From positions 1 to 34,554 of the forward strand of contig VGXV01000033.1 of NCBI GenBank assembly GCA_016873165.1: a DNA stretch of 34,554 bases, in the 5' to 3' direction. The position numbers and the translations under genes are program-made. How positions within the stretch are numbered: position 1 is the stretch's first letter; each line of letters starts with the position of its first letter. The DNA comes from Planctomycetota bacterium. Its GTDB lineage: Bacteria; Planctomycetota; Brocadiia; Brocadiales; Brocadiaceae. Positions 23,392 to 31,408 of the stretch are shown in pieces. Under the pieces are notes generated by a model. That model was not told the DNA's origin and did not search any database. It saw nothing but the letters and a program-made list of their open reading frames with translations.

Positions 23392-23794
23392 GGCACAATA
23401 TCCTGGAAAAAAGACTCAAAAAAAATATTGATGACGCCGATAAGAGCAATGTTACTTAACGCCGGGCACTTTATTCAAGGCAAAACTACAGTATACGGCA
23501 AAAGAAACAGGTATCATTTTATTGTAACTTCAATGTTTGCGGAAGGTTAAATTTAGGGTACTTTTGTTTTTACTGTTGACTTAAAAAAAGCATAATCGTA
23601 TAATTACCCGACATTTTGTTTGATTATCAGAGCATCATCCGTAAAAAGACTTTTTGAACAAGGTATAGCAAATTTTTTAATCCCCCCTTTGATTTCCTCT
23701 TGCTCATCGGAGGCAGGTTTTGTTAATGGGTGTATTTGGTTGTTGTTTACTGCACTTTAAAATACGATTCCATCTTTTAAGGATATAAAAATTT
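23392..23794. other. Divergent intergenic region
   Basis: About 400 bases separate the RNA ligase and the DHH protein genes. No gene or tRNA is visible. It contains the promoter at 23576-23604; the leader downstream of it is about 185 bases and includes a CCCCCCTTTGATTT stretch and an AAGGAT ribosome site 11 bases before the DHH protein start. No riboswitch family is recognised in this leader. Confidence 0.6.
23576..23604 (+). promoter_or_regulatory. Sigma70-type promoter for the DHH gene
   Basis: TTGACT (23576-23581) and a perfect TATAAT (23599-23604) lie 17 bases apart. The predicted start is near 23611, giving a long leader of about 185 bases before the gene at 23795. Confidence 0.75.
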
Positions 23795-25270
23795 ATGTAT
23801 ATCATCCTTGGTTGCGATTATGTTGCTAAGGCATTGGTGAAAAATTTAAGCAAATCCGGTGAAGAGGAAATACTCGTAATGGATAAGGACGAGAATGCCT
23901 TAAATGCCTTAAAAGAGTTCAACGTCACCACCATTACGGCGGATATTTATACCTGTGATTTGCGCTCTTTACCTGGGAAAGATCCGGTAGCTTTTATTTG
24001 TTTACAAAAAAACTTTAAAGAAAACCTTGCATTAATAAAACGCATCAGGAAATTATATCCTGATCAATTTGTCTTAACGCAGGTTGCAGATGAAAAGGAA
24101 GCCTCTGAATCACTGGCGAATGGGGCGGATTGTGCAGTAGAATCCGTCAGGATTGTATCGAATGCCATTCTTACTGAAATAGAGACCGCAAAACTAAAAA
24201 GATCCGTGTCAAATCTGGTGAAAGTTATCAGGAAGGCCACGAATAACGGATTGGCTATTTTCTTACAGGACAATCCCGATCCTGATGCCATTGCTTCCGG
24301 ACTTGCGCTCAAACGTATTGCTGAGGAATATGGCATTAAATCAAGAATTTATTATGGTGGGAACATTGGTCATCAGAAAAATAGGGCGCTTGTCAATCTG
24401 CTGCAAACCGATCTTATACGGATAAATTCCCCCGAAGAATCATTAAGTGTTATCGATTCTGTTGATAAAGTAGCGTTAATAGAGGCTTCTATTCCTTCAA
24501 AGAACAATATATTGCCCCCCGATACACAAGTGCATATCATTATTGACCATCACCAGACGGACTTTAGCCTTGTAAAAGGGGAATTTGTTGAAGTGTTGCC
24601 GGGGATCGGCGCCGCTTCTTCCATTATGACACGGTACTTAAGATATTTGGGAATAGCGCCCGACGTTTCACTTGCTACCGCGCTTCGCTATGGCATAAGG
24701 GTTGATACCGGCGGATTTACCAGAAATACAACGACTGAGGATCTTGACGCGGCAGCGTATCTTTCTCCAATAGTGGACGTTGGACTTTTAAATCAAATAG
24801 AAAATCCGCCCATGAGTGAAGAAACGATAGATATTATCGGAAGGGCGATAAGAAACCGTGAGATAAGGGGATCATATTTAACATCCTTCGTAGAATTCAT
24901 AAACGATCGCGATGCGCTGCCCCAGGCAGCCGAGTTGATGCTGCAGATGGAGGGAGTTTCCACGGTGCTTGTCTTTGGTATCGACAGAGACAAGGTTCAA
25001 TTGTCCGCAAGGAGTGTGGATTCCAGGATTAATCTGGCGTCTTTATTGGAAAAGGCATTTGGTTTTATGAATGCGGGGGGACATGCCACTATGGCTGCAG
25101 GAAGCATTGAACTCGGAATTTTTGGCGATGTGACTGATAAAAGATCGCTCTCAAAGATCACGTTTGATACCGTTCGGAAAAAGTTTTTCTCCGCTGCCGG
25201 TGTGGATATAGAGAAAAAAGAGATACCGGATGATTTGGAATCGATGATGAATTATAGCGTAAAAGAGTAG
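23795..25270 (+). CDS. RCK_N-DHH-DHHA1 phosphoesterase
   Basis: The 491-residue fusion has at residues 1-130 a TrkA-N/RCK-like Rossmann domain (MYIILGCDYVAKALVKNL, VLVMD-type acidic end at Asp30), although its Gly-rich loop is reduced. Residues 150-300 form a DHH domain: Asp162/Asp164 in DNPDPDAIASG, the IIDHHQTD signature at 251-253 and Asp304 in RVDTGGF. The C-terminal DHHA1 domain has NAGGHATMAAGS (His430). DHH-DHHA1 proteins of this kind hydrolyse small phosphodiesters such as cyclic dinucleotides, oligonucleotides or pAp. The RCK fusion is best known in archaea and deep-branching bacteria and suggests gating by a nucleotide ligand. It is cytoplasmic with no membrane segments. It is followed after 58 bases by the Cys/His lipoprotein. 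Confidence 0.85.
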   Translation: MYIILGCDYVAKALVKNLSKSGEEEILVMDKDENALNALKEFNVTTITADIYTCDLRSLPGKDPVAFICLQKNFKENLALIKRIRKLYPDQFVLTQVADEKEASESLANGADCAVESVRIVSNAILTEIETAKLKRSVSNLVKVIRKATNNGLAIFLQDNPDPDAIASGLALKRIAEEYGIKSRIYYGGNIGHQKNRALVNLLQTDLIRINSPEESLSVIDSVDKVALIEASIPSKNNILPPDTQVHIIIDHHQTDFSLVKGEFVEVLPGIGAASSIMTRYLRYLGIAPDVSLATALRYGIRVDTGGFTRNTTTEDLDAAAYLSPIVDVGLLNQIENPPMSEETIDIIGRAIRNREIRGSYLTSFVEFINDRDALPQAAELMLQMEGVSTVLVFGIDRDKVQLSARSVDSRINLASLLEKAFGFMNAGGHATMAAGSIELGIFGDVTDKRSLSKITFDTVRKKFFSAAGVDIEKKEIPDDLESMMNYSVKE

Positions 25271-25328
25271 TTATCTTTGATTTGTTAAAAAGAATTCAAT
25301 CATTCTTTTTGACAGAAATGGAGGGTAT

Positions 25329-26237
25329 ATGAAAAAAGGGTATGTAGCCATTGCCGGTTTAATAGGGATGTCATTTTTTCTGGTCTCTTGTGTTAGTACA
25401 CAAACACAGGTAGATGAACAAGTGCCGGAAATAAAAGTAGAAGTTGTTCCGCAAAAAGCGCCTGCGGCAGAAGCAGCAGCGCCTGTTACCAAAACAGCGG
25501 AGCCTGAAATATTAGAAGAAGTTGTTCGGGAGGAAGAAATAGAGGAAGCGATTCCTGCGGAAGAAGCGGCAGAAGCCATCCTTGAAGCGGTAAAACCTGA
25601 AACAACGCAGGAAGTAGTTGCTGAGACTGAGGAAACAACAAAACCAGCGGAGCCGGTAGAGACGAAGATACCGGAGAAAGAGGCTGCTCCGGAAAAGAAA
25701 GAAGAAGTTGTAACAGAGAAGAAGGCGGAAGTAACGCAGGAAATATCCCCTGCCGCAAAAACGGAAGCGCCTGCGGTAAAAACAAGCACCTGTTCCATAT
25801 GTAATAAGGAAATGGGAGATCAGCATGTTTGCGGCATTACCAGCTATTGCAGCCAATGCAATAAGGAAGTAGGAGCCGGACATATTTGCGGCACCACGAA
25901 ATTTTGCCACGAATGTGTTGAAGAATCAGGACCCAATCATATCTGTGATTTGACCTTTTTTTGTCATGATTGCAAAAAAGAGGTGGGCGACGGGCATATT
26001 TGCAATGTCACAACGCTGTGCATGAACTGCGAGGAAGAAGTAGGGGCAGGCCATATTTGCGATTTGACATACTATTGTTACGAATGCGAAAAAGAAGTAG
26101 GAGATGAACATATTTGCGGCCTTACCCATTTTTGCTATGCGTGCAAAGAGGAAGTAGGTGAAGGACATAAATGCGGCGAAACGTTTTTCTGTTTTGAATG
26201 CGAAAAAGAAGTGAACAAAGATCACAGGCACGAATAA
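25329..26237 (+). CDS. Lipoprotein with eight CxxC-x7-HxC repeats
   Basis: The 302-residue protein is of an architecture I do not recognise. The N-terminal signal ends in a lipobox (FFLVSC, Cys near 24), so it is a lipoprotein. Residues 30-154 are a low-complexity Glu/Ala/Pro/Lys/Val spacer with no hydrophobic core. From Cys155 to the end run seven full 19-residue units of pattern CxxCxxExGxxHxCxxTxx, and an eighth, ending EKEVNKDHRHE, in which the last Cys is replaced by His. Each unit offers three Cys and one His, the usual ligand set of a small zinc site. CxxC here is never followed by His, so these are not heme c motifs. A GGAGG site 7-8 bases before the ATG supports the start. A role in metal storage, sensing or envelope binding is a guess. 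Confidence 0.85.
   Translation: MKKGYVAIAGLIGMSFFLVSCVSTQTQVDEQVPEIKVEVVPQKAPAAEAAAPVTKTAEPEILEEVVREEEIEEAIPAEEAAEAILEAVKPETTQEVVAETEETTKPAEPVETKIPEKEAAPEKKEEVVTEKKAEVTQEISPAAKTEAPAVKTSTCSICNKEMGDQHVCGITSYCSQCNKEVGAGHICGTTKFCHECVEESGPNHICDLTFFCHDCKKEVGDGHICNVTTLCMNCEEEVGAGHICDLTYYCYECEKEVGDEHICGLTHFCYACKEEVGEGHKCGETFFCFECEKEVNKDHRHE
25791..26234 (+). repeat. 57-bp in-frame tandem repeat (Cys/His units)
   Basis: There are eight tandem units of 57 bases (the last 45) encoding the CxxCxxExGxxHxC modules. Units keep the period exactly but differ at many third positions and at the x residues. The array is therefore old and held by selection on the ligands, not a recent slippage product. Confidence 0.85.
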
Positions 26238-26280
26238 CACGAAAAACATTGGATATCGGAGTTGCCGTATTACACCTGAC

Positions 26281-27291
26281 ATGAAAAAAATTATTGAATG
26301 TGTGCCGAATTTCAGTGAAGGAAAAGATCCCCGGAAAATTGAAAAAATCGCGGATGCGGTTCAAAAAGTCAAGGGGGTAAAATTGCTGAATGTCGAATCT
26401 GATGTGGATTATAACCGAACAGTGATCACTTTTGCGGGCGAGCCGGCTGTGGTAAAAGACGCTGCATTTTCCGCCATAGAAACGGCTGCTGCCGTAATCG
26501 ATATGTCGCGGCAAAAAGGGGAACATCCGCGTATTGGCGCAACGGATGTCTGCCCTTTTGTTCCTGTGGCGAATGTTACCATGGATGAATGCATAACAAT
26601 AGCGCATGCATTGGGCAGGGAGGTCGGTGAAAGAACAGGCATTCCCGTTTATCTTTATGCGGAAGCGGCTCATACGCCTCAACGCCGTTTGCTTCCGGAC
26701 ATACGGAAAGGAGAGTATGAGGGGCTTCCGGAAAAAATGAGTGATCCTGAATGGAAGCCTGACTACGGTCCTTCGGAGTTTAATAGCCGCGTCAGAAAAA
26801 CAGGCGCAACGGTTATCGGCGCGCGGGAGTTTTTAATTGCTTACAATGTGAATCTGAACACTTCCGACATTTCGGTTGCCAATGCTATTGCAGGAATGAT
26901 ACGTTCATCGGGAAGAGTGAAAATAAATGAAAAAGGAGAAAAGGAACGCATTGCAGGCATACTGAAATTTGTTCAGGCCATGGGGGTCGATTTAAGGGAA
27001 TACAAAATCACCCAGGTATCTACCAATATATTGAATTACAAAGTAACTCCTCCGCATGTTGTTTTTGAAGAAATTAAAAAACTGGCAAATGTTTATGGAG
27101 TAAATGCCAGCGGCAGCGAGGTTATTGGCCTTATACCAAAAGGCGCGTTAATTGCCGCAGGGCGTTATTATTCTACGGAAGAGAAGGAACAAGACATTAT
27201 CAGCATTGCGGTAGAACGATTAGGTTTAAGCCATCTCAACAAATTTGTGCCAGAAAAAAAGGTCGTGGAATATCTGCTTGGTTTGAAATAA
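26281..27291 (+). CDS. ftcD: Glutamate formimidoyltransferase
   Basis: The 336-residue protein corresponds to the formiminotransferase half (N- and C-subdomains) of FTCD, without the cyclodeaminase domain. It transfers the formimino group from formiminoglutamate to tetrahydrofolate. Signatures are CVPNFSEGKDPRKI at the N-terminus, NVESDVDYNRTVITF, and GEHPRIGATDVCPFVPV with His82, the catalytic His of the family. AREFLIAYNVNLNT and YKVTPPHVVFEEIKKLA follow. Stand-alone short forms are common in bacteria that channel one-carbon units into folate. It starts 43 bases after the lipoprotein gene. No histidine-degradation genes are near, so the physiological donor is uncertain. Confidence 0.92.
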   Translation: MKKIIECVPNFSEGKDPRKIEKIADAVQKVKGVKLLNVESDVDYNRTVITFAGEPAVVKDAAFSAIETAAAVIDMSRQKGEHPRIGATDVCPFVPVANVTMDECITIAHALGREVGERTGIPVYLYAEAAHTPQRRLLPDIRKGEYEGLPEKMSDPEWKPDYGPSEFNSRVRKTGATVIGAREFLIAYNVNLNTSDISVANAIAGMIRSSGRVKINEKGEKERIAGILKFVQAMGVDLREYKITQVSTNILNYKVTPPHVVFEEIKKLANVYGVNASGSEVIGLIPKGALIAAGRYYSTEEKEQDIISIAVERLGLSHLNKFVPEKKVVEYLLGLK

Positions 27292-27364
27292 TATTGCAGG
27301 CAGAGACATTATTCTACAAAAAAACAAAAAGGCAGTTTGTTTTATGTAAGAATGTTGGGAACGA

Positions 27365-27622
27365 TCAGGTGAGATAAGCATCTATTTCTTTTTTGTTAAA
27401 ACCATATAAAACCTTTTCTTCATTAACCACAACAATGGGCAGCTTATCCAAAGATTCTATATCATCCGTTCCTGCAATTTTTATGGCGTCTTTCCTTGCA
27501 TCATCATCTTTGTCGATATCAAAGGAAATATAATCTGCTTTTCTTTGATTCAAGTAAGCAAGTAATTGATTGCATTTCGGGCAAAACGGAGTGCAGAATA
27601 CTTTAAACTTATTTTTAGCCAT
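27365..27622 (-). CDS. Glutaredoxin-like thioltransferase
   Basis: This small 85-residue thioredoxin-fold protein has redox motif CPKC (Cys14-Cys17), preceded by Cys10 (VFCTPFCPKCNQL), and the cis-Pro strand KLPIVVVNEEKVLYGF. The segment ISFDIDKDDDARKDA matches glutaredoxin helix 2. It reduces disulfides or handles low-molecular-weight thiols. The charged CPKC centre resembles glutaredoxin-like proteins of anaerobes more than classical CPYC forms. GAGGAGAG lies about 8-12 bases before the ATG. It is a single-gene unit, convergent with ftcD and divergent from the MFS transporter. Confidence 0.85.
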   Translation of the reverse strand: MAKNKFKVFCTPFCPKCNQLLAYLNQRKADYISFDIDKDDDARKDAIKIAGTDDIESLDKLPIVVVNEEKVLYGFNKKEIDAYLT

Positions 27623-27755
27623 GTTTTCCCTCTCTCCTCATAAGAAAATAGTAGTAATTAACGCGTCCCATAGCGGTCATTACCTGCCAACAGGACATTT
27701 CTATAAGTAAAAATTCAAACATAAATAATGTTATCAGTCAACGAAAAAACCATGC

Positions 27756-27783
27756 TTGCCCCGATTATATATGAATATATTAT
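27756..27783 (+). promoter_or_regulatory. Possible promoter of the MFS gene
   Basis: TTGCCC (27756-27761) and TATTAT (27778-27783) are 16 bases apart, leaving a leader of about 100 bases. The hexamers are imperfect and the area is AT-rich, so chance is a real possibility. Confidence 0.3.
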
Positions 27784-27887
27784 GCTATCTGGAAAAAGCG
27801 GAACTAAATGGCAAAACAAGTGTGTCATTGAGGAAAGCAGGAGTTATATTTATGAAACACCGGTTACATAACGAGACATAAAAAATT

Positions 27888-29204
27888 ATGCTGAAATTTA
27901 AAAACAAACAGGAATTGGGATGGTGTCTTTATGATTGGGCGAATTCGGCATTCGCCACAACCATAATGGCAGGTTTCTTTCCGGTATTTTTTAAAAAATA
28001 TTGGTGTCAGGGAGTTGAAGTAACAAAAAGCACGGCGATTTTAGGATTGGCAAATTCATTGTCGGGTCTTCTGGTGGCGGTAATTGCCCCAGTTATCGGA
28101 GCTATTGCCGATCGCGGATGTTACAAAAAAAAGTTCTTGATTTTTTTTGCGTACCTTGGAGTTTTGTCCACAACGGCGCTTTTTATGGTACAAAAAGGAC
28201 ATTGGCTGCTCGCAGCGGTTGCCTACGCAGTTGGCGCTATTGGATTTTCAGGCAGTGTTATTTTTTATGATTCCCTTCTTCCTTCGATTGCAGAGAGAAA
28301 AAGGATTGACTATGTATCGGCGTTGGGATTTGCGACGGGGTATCTTGGCGGCGGGATACTCTTTGCCTTTCATATTTGGATGATATTCAATCCGTCATTT
28401 TTCGGTCTGCAAGACGCAAACCAGGCAATACGAGTTTCATTTTTAACCGTTGGAGTATGGTGGGGAGTCTTCACATTGCCCATTATCTTCTTTGTGCGTG
28501 AACCGGGCAAGATAAACGGTATCCCTTCGGCGAATGCATTCCGAAGCGGATTGAAGCAGTTAGCCAATACTTTTCATAAGCTGCAGCATATGAAAACGGT
28601 ATTTCTTTTTTTGATCTCCTATTGGCTTTATATTGATGGCGTCGATACCATTGTGAGAATGGGGGTGGATTATGGATTGTCAATAGGTTTCGAATATAAG
28701 GATTTGCTGCTGGCATTGCTTATCACTCAGTTTGTGAGCTTTCCCTGCGCAATAATATTCGGAAAGGCGGGAGAAAGGATCGGGGCAAAACCGGCAATCT
28801 TTATTGCCATTGGAATATATATTTTTGCGGTAATGTGGGCAATGAGAATGAAAGTAAAATATGAGTTTTACGGACTCGCCATGATTATCGGGCTTATTCA
28901 GGGCGGCATTCAGGCAATGAGCCGTTCCTTTTATTCACGTATTGTTCCTCATGATCAATTGGCTGAGTTTTACGGTTTCTACAATATGGTGGGTAAATTT
29001 GCCGTTATCCTTGGTCCTGTTTTGATTGGCGTTACGGGAGTTTTTTTTGAGAGTTCACGAGCAGGCATCGCATCGATAGTAATTCTTTTTATAACAGGAG
29101 GAATACTGCTTTTTTTCGTGGATGAAAAAAAAGGCGATGAACAGAGAAAATATCTTTCTTTACGTGAAAACGGGCATGTTTTAAAATTTGGAAATAAGGA
29201 ATAA
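27888..29204 (+). CDS. MFS transporter, UMF1/Atg22-like family
   Basis: The 438-residue integral membrane protein has about twelve hydrophobic segments. The N-terminus KNKQELGWCLYDWANSAFAT is the hallmark of the UMF1 (Atg22-like) branch of the major facilitator superfamily, supported by an acidic and Arg-bearing cytoplasmic loop (GAIADRGCYKKK) and IGLIQGGIQAMSRSFYSR in the second half. Yeast Atg22 exports amino acids from the vacuole. Substrates of bacterial members are mostly unknown. The ribosome site is weak. It is followed after 31 bases by the triheme cytochrome gene, perhaps in one transcript. Confidence 0.88.
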   Translation: MLKFKNKQELGWCLYDWANSAFATTIMAGFFPVFFKKYWCQGVEVTKSTAILGLANSLSGLLVAVIAPVIGAIADRGCYKKKFLIFFAYLGVLSTTALFMVQKGHWLLAAVAYAVGAIGFSGSVIFYDSLLPSIAERKRIDYVSALGFATGYLGGGILFAFHIWMIFNPSFFGLQDANQAIRVSFLTVGVWWGVFTLPIIFFVREPGKINGIPSANAFRSGLKQLANTFHKLQHMKTVFLFLISYWLYIDGVDTIVRMGVDYGLSIGFEYKDLLLALLITQFVSFPCAIIFGKAGERIGAKPAIFIAIGIYIFAVMWAMRMKVKYEFYGLAMIIGLIQGGIQAMSRSFYSRIVPHDQLAEFYGFYNMVGKFAVILGPVLIGVTGVFFESSRAGIASIVILFITGGILLFFVDEKKGDEQRKYLSLRENGHVLKFGNKE

Positions 29205-29235
29205 TCCGTTTTGAGAATTGATGGAGGCGTAAAGA

Positions 29236-29979
29236 ATGAAAAAATATGTATTCATTATACTGGCAATAGCACTCCAAACACACATTATGTCTCCGCTGTT
29301 AGCGGGAGATAGTCCGGAATCTGGTACAGAAACTTTTTTAGTAGATGCAAAGTGTTCGAAGTGCCATACGATTAAACGTATCTTTATTCACGCCCGAACG
29401 GAAGAAGAATGGCACAGCATTATTCAGAAAATGATGGATAAAGTTCCGGAATGGATTAAACAGGAAGAAGCAAAGCAGATTTTTCATGAAATCGTGACTC
29501 ACTGGCAGGAACGTGTTCGGAATATGATTGCGGAGAGAAAGGATTACGATGACAACCGGCTGTTATTTATCGATCGCTGCACAATGTGCCATACCGTTAA
29601 CCGGATTTTAAAAAATAACAAGTCCCCTGATGAATGGAAGGAAACAGTAGAACGGATGCGTCTGGAAGCGGGCGAAGAGTATATCACAAAAGAAGACGCA
29701 AGCCGCATAGCAACCTTTCTTTCCGAGAGGTCGGAAATGTTAACGGAAGATGCCGGAAGTGCGTTGTTTGTCGCCAAGTGCCTTGTCTGCCACCCTCCGG
29801 GTGAAAAGATTCTCTTGGAACGACACAACAGAAAGGAATGGGAAGACATTGTGAGAGACAGGCAGCAATATGCAAGAAACTCAACACAGAAGATAATTAT
29901 CGGAAATGAAGAGGCAGAGTTGATTGTGGAGTTATTGACAAAAACTCAGGGGATAGATACTGACAAGGGAGTCCCTTGA
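29236..29979 (+). CDS. Periplasmic triheme cytochrome c
   Basis: The 247-residue protein has a signal peptide (residues 1-23, ending LLAG). Three heme c motifs stand at Cys40 (CSKCH), Cys115 (CTMCH) and Cys182 (CLVCH). Each starts a similar module of about 70 residues with a CxxCHx6-7 region, then a Glu/Asp-Glu-Trp helix (EEEWHSII, PDEWKETV, RKEWEDIV). The first two continue to a Met-rich spot suitable as distal ligand (KMMD, ERMR). The repeat plan resembles tandem small class I-like domains as in quinohemoprotein amine dehydrogenase alpha subunits. GGAGG precedes the start by about 9 bases. Its partner is unknown; the neighbouring minus-strand operon is rich in multiheme cytochromes. Confidence 0.87.
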   Translation: MKKYVFIILAIALQTHIMSPLLAGDSPESGTETFLVDAKCSKCHTIKRIFIHARTEEEWHSIIQKMMDKVPEWIKQEEAKQIFHEIVTHWQERVRNMIAERKDYDDNRLLFIDRCTMCHTVNRILKNNKSPDEWKETVERMRLEAGEEYITKEDASRIATFLSERSEMLTEDAGSALFVAKCLVCHPPGEKILLERHNRKEWEDIVRDRQQYARNSTQKIIIGNEEAELIVELLTKTQGIDTDKGVP

Positions 29980-30014
29980 ACTCACTGTTGATTTTTGTGT
30001 AATGAAGGCAGGTG

Positions 30015-30704
30015 TCAACATGAAACACTGTTAAAAAAATTATACACCTTCTGTGAAACAACATCCTCTTTTCCCCTGTAGAAATGGTCGCTGTTTTCTA
30101 TTAACTCTATTGTCTTTGGCTGGGGTATTTTTTCCAGACCTTGCAGCGTATCCTCCTCTGTTGTTGCGAAATCATTTTGGTTATAGATGAATAATTTTGG
30201 TTTTTTACATCCTTTTAAAAAATTGAGATCGTACTTTCCAAAAGGTGTGGAAACTGAGGCGAATGCCTGCACGTTACCATGTGCTGCCGCCACTCTCATG
30301 CCGATGATACCTCCGAATGAATATCCGGCAATGAAATACATAGTTTGTCTGCCTGTTTGTGCCGTTAAATAATTGAATGCCGAACAGGCGTCCGTTACCG
30401 CATCAGTATAATTTTCACTGCTCATTGTTTTTTCCCAGTAGTGAAATTTTTCAGCAATGTCTTTTGCCTCGCACTCACTGTTACCAACACCGCGGTAATT
30501 GAAACGAAGCGAGATAAAACCGGCATCTGCCGAAACACGGGCAAGGTTTGTTATGATGTTATTTTCCATGTCGCCTCCGAGAGTCGGGTGGGGAGAACAC
30601 AAAAGGATTGCTTTGGAAGGAGACAAATCTTCATTGTATGCCAATACTCCTTCCAGAGAAACCTTGCCGGAGGCAAAACACACATGTTCTTCTGTTATAT
30701 TCAT
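30015..30704 (-). CDS. Alpha/beta hydrolase
   Basis: The 229-residue protein is of the COG2945-like small alpha/beta-hydrolase group. The nucleophile elbow is IAGYSFGGIIGM. The catalytic acid is likely the Asp in YNQNDFATTEE. The catalytic His lies in IENSDHFYRGKED. The oxyanion-side motif is LLCSPHPTLGGDMEN, with the typical HPxxGG sequence. No signal peptide is seen, so it is cytoplasmic. It overlaps the hexaheme cytochrome gene by four bases (ATGA), making it the last cistron of the cytochrome operon, an unexpected partner. Substrate is unknown; an esterase or thioesterase activity is the default guess. Confidence 0.88.
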   Translation of the reverse strand: MNITEEHVCFASGKVSLEGVLAYNEDLSPSKAILLCSPHPTLGGDMENNIITNLARVSADAGFISLRFNYRGVGNSECEAKDIAEKFHYWEKTMSSENYTDAVTDACSAFNYLTAQTGRQTMYFIAGYSFGGIIGMRVAAAHGNVQAFASVSTPFGKYDLNFLKGCKKPKLFIYNQNDFATTEEDTLQGLEKIPQPKTIELIENSDHFYRGKEDVVSQKVYNFFNSVSC

Positions 30705-31408
30705 TCTTTTGCGGAAATGCCCTTTTCTTTTTTAACTCGTTCCAGGAGTGTCCGTGATAAACGGATATTATGAATGCCGTACTGCTGCAACTGTTTCAGA
30801 TGCGATTGCATTTTTGAGTTTTTCTTGTTTTCATGCATCATCGCTTGTGTTTCTTCCTGCAATACTTCTTTCCATTTGTCATAAAGTAAACCATAATCGC
30901 TGTTGTGACACTCTATGCAAACATTGCGAATATCCTGAAAAAGAAAAGCATCTTTCGCCTGTTTATGACAATCCGTGCACTGCACTGCTTTATACATCCA
31001 ATCGGGTATTTTCGTGCCGGAACAATTCATATCAATCTGAAATGTGCCGTTTCTGTAGTCGTTTATTTCGAAATGACATTTCATACACGCTTCATTGTCT
31101 GCTTCTTTATGATGGCATTTTTTACAGTCGTTTTCTTCAATTATTAAACCGCCATGCGCTTTCGTATTTACCGGATCGTTATTATGGCATTCGCAGCACT
31201 CCATATTTTGTGAGGACGAATGGCTCTTATGCCAAAAAACTTCTTCTTTATATTTTGTCCGGTAATTCAGGTAGTTTACGTGGCATCTGTCAATGCACGA
31301 TCCGGAAGGATATACGATTGAAGCCTGTGGCGTTAACAGGTTCTCTTTGCCAGATACAAGCGAAGTGAACAAAAAGACTAAAAAACAAGTGAATATAAAT
31401 TTCTTCAT
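30701..31408 (-). CDS. Hexaheme cytochrome c with a CX3CH motif
   Basis: The 235-residue exported protein has a signal peptide (about residues 1-20, LVSG). Five canonical motifs start at Cys71 (CCECH), Cys95 (CKKCH), Cys108 (CMKCH), Cys144 (CTDCH) and Cys164 (CIECH). A sixth, expanded site is CIDRCH at Cys38-His43, a CX3CH arrangement. Extra His residues (H60, H63, H85, H100) can serve as distal ligands. The C-terminal 65 residues are helical and heme-free (QSHLKQLQQYGIHNIRLSRT). It overlaps the undecaheme gene upstream and the hydrolase gene downstream by 4 bases each. It is likely a periplasmic (or anammoxosome-lumen) electron carrier paired with the undecaheme protein. Whether the CX3CH site binds heme cannot be told from sequence. 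Confidence 0.88.
   Translation of the reverse strand: MKKFIFTCFLVFLFTSLVSGKENLLTPQASIVYPSGSCIDRCHVNYLNYRTKYKEEVFWHKSHSSSQNMECCECHNNDPVNTKAHGGLIIEENDCKKCHHKEADNEACMKCHFEINDYRNGTFQIDMNCSGTKIPDWMYKAVQCTDCHKQAKDAFLFQDIRNVCIECHNSDYGLLYDKWKEVLQEETQAMMHENKKNSKMQSHLKQLQQYGIHNIRLSRTLLERVKKEKGISAKE

Noticed and set aside
25271-25798. 175-codon minus-strand frame rich in Ser, Ala and Val opposite the lipoprotein.
   Set aside because: It mirrors the low-complexity Glu/Ala/Pro codons of the sense strand. It has no ribosome site or recognisable domain.
25791-26234. Regular 57-bp tandem units could suggest a CRISPR array or minisatellite.
   Set aside because: The units are in frame, have no unique spacers, and conserve only the Cys/His/Gly codons. 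They are protein repeats of the lipoprotein.
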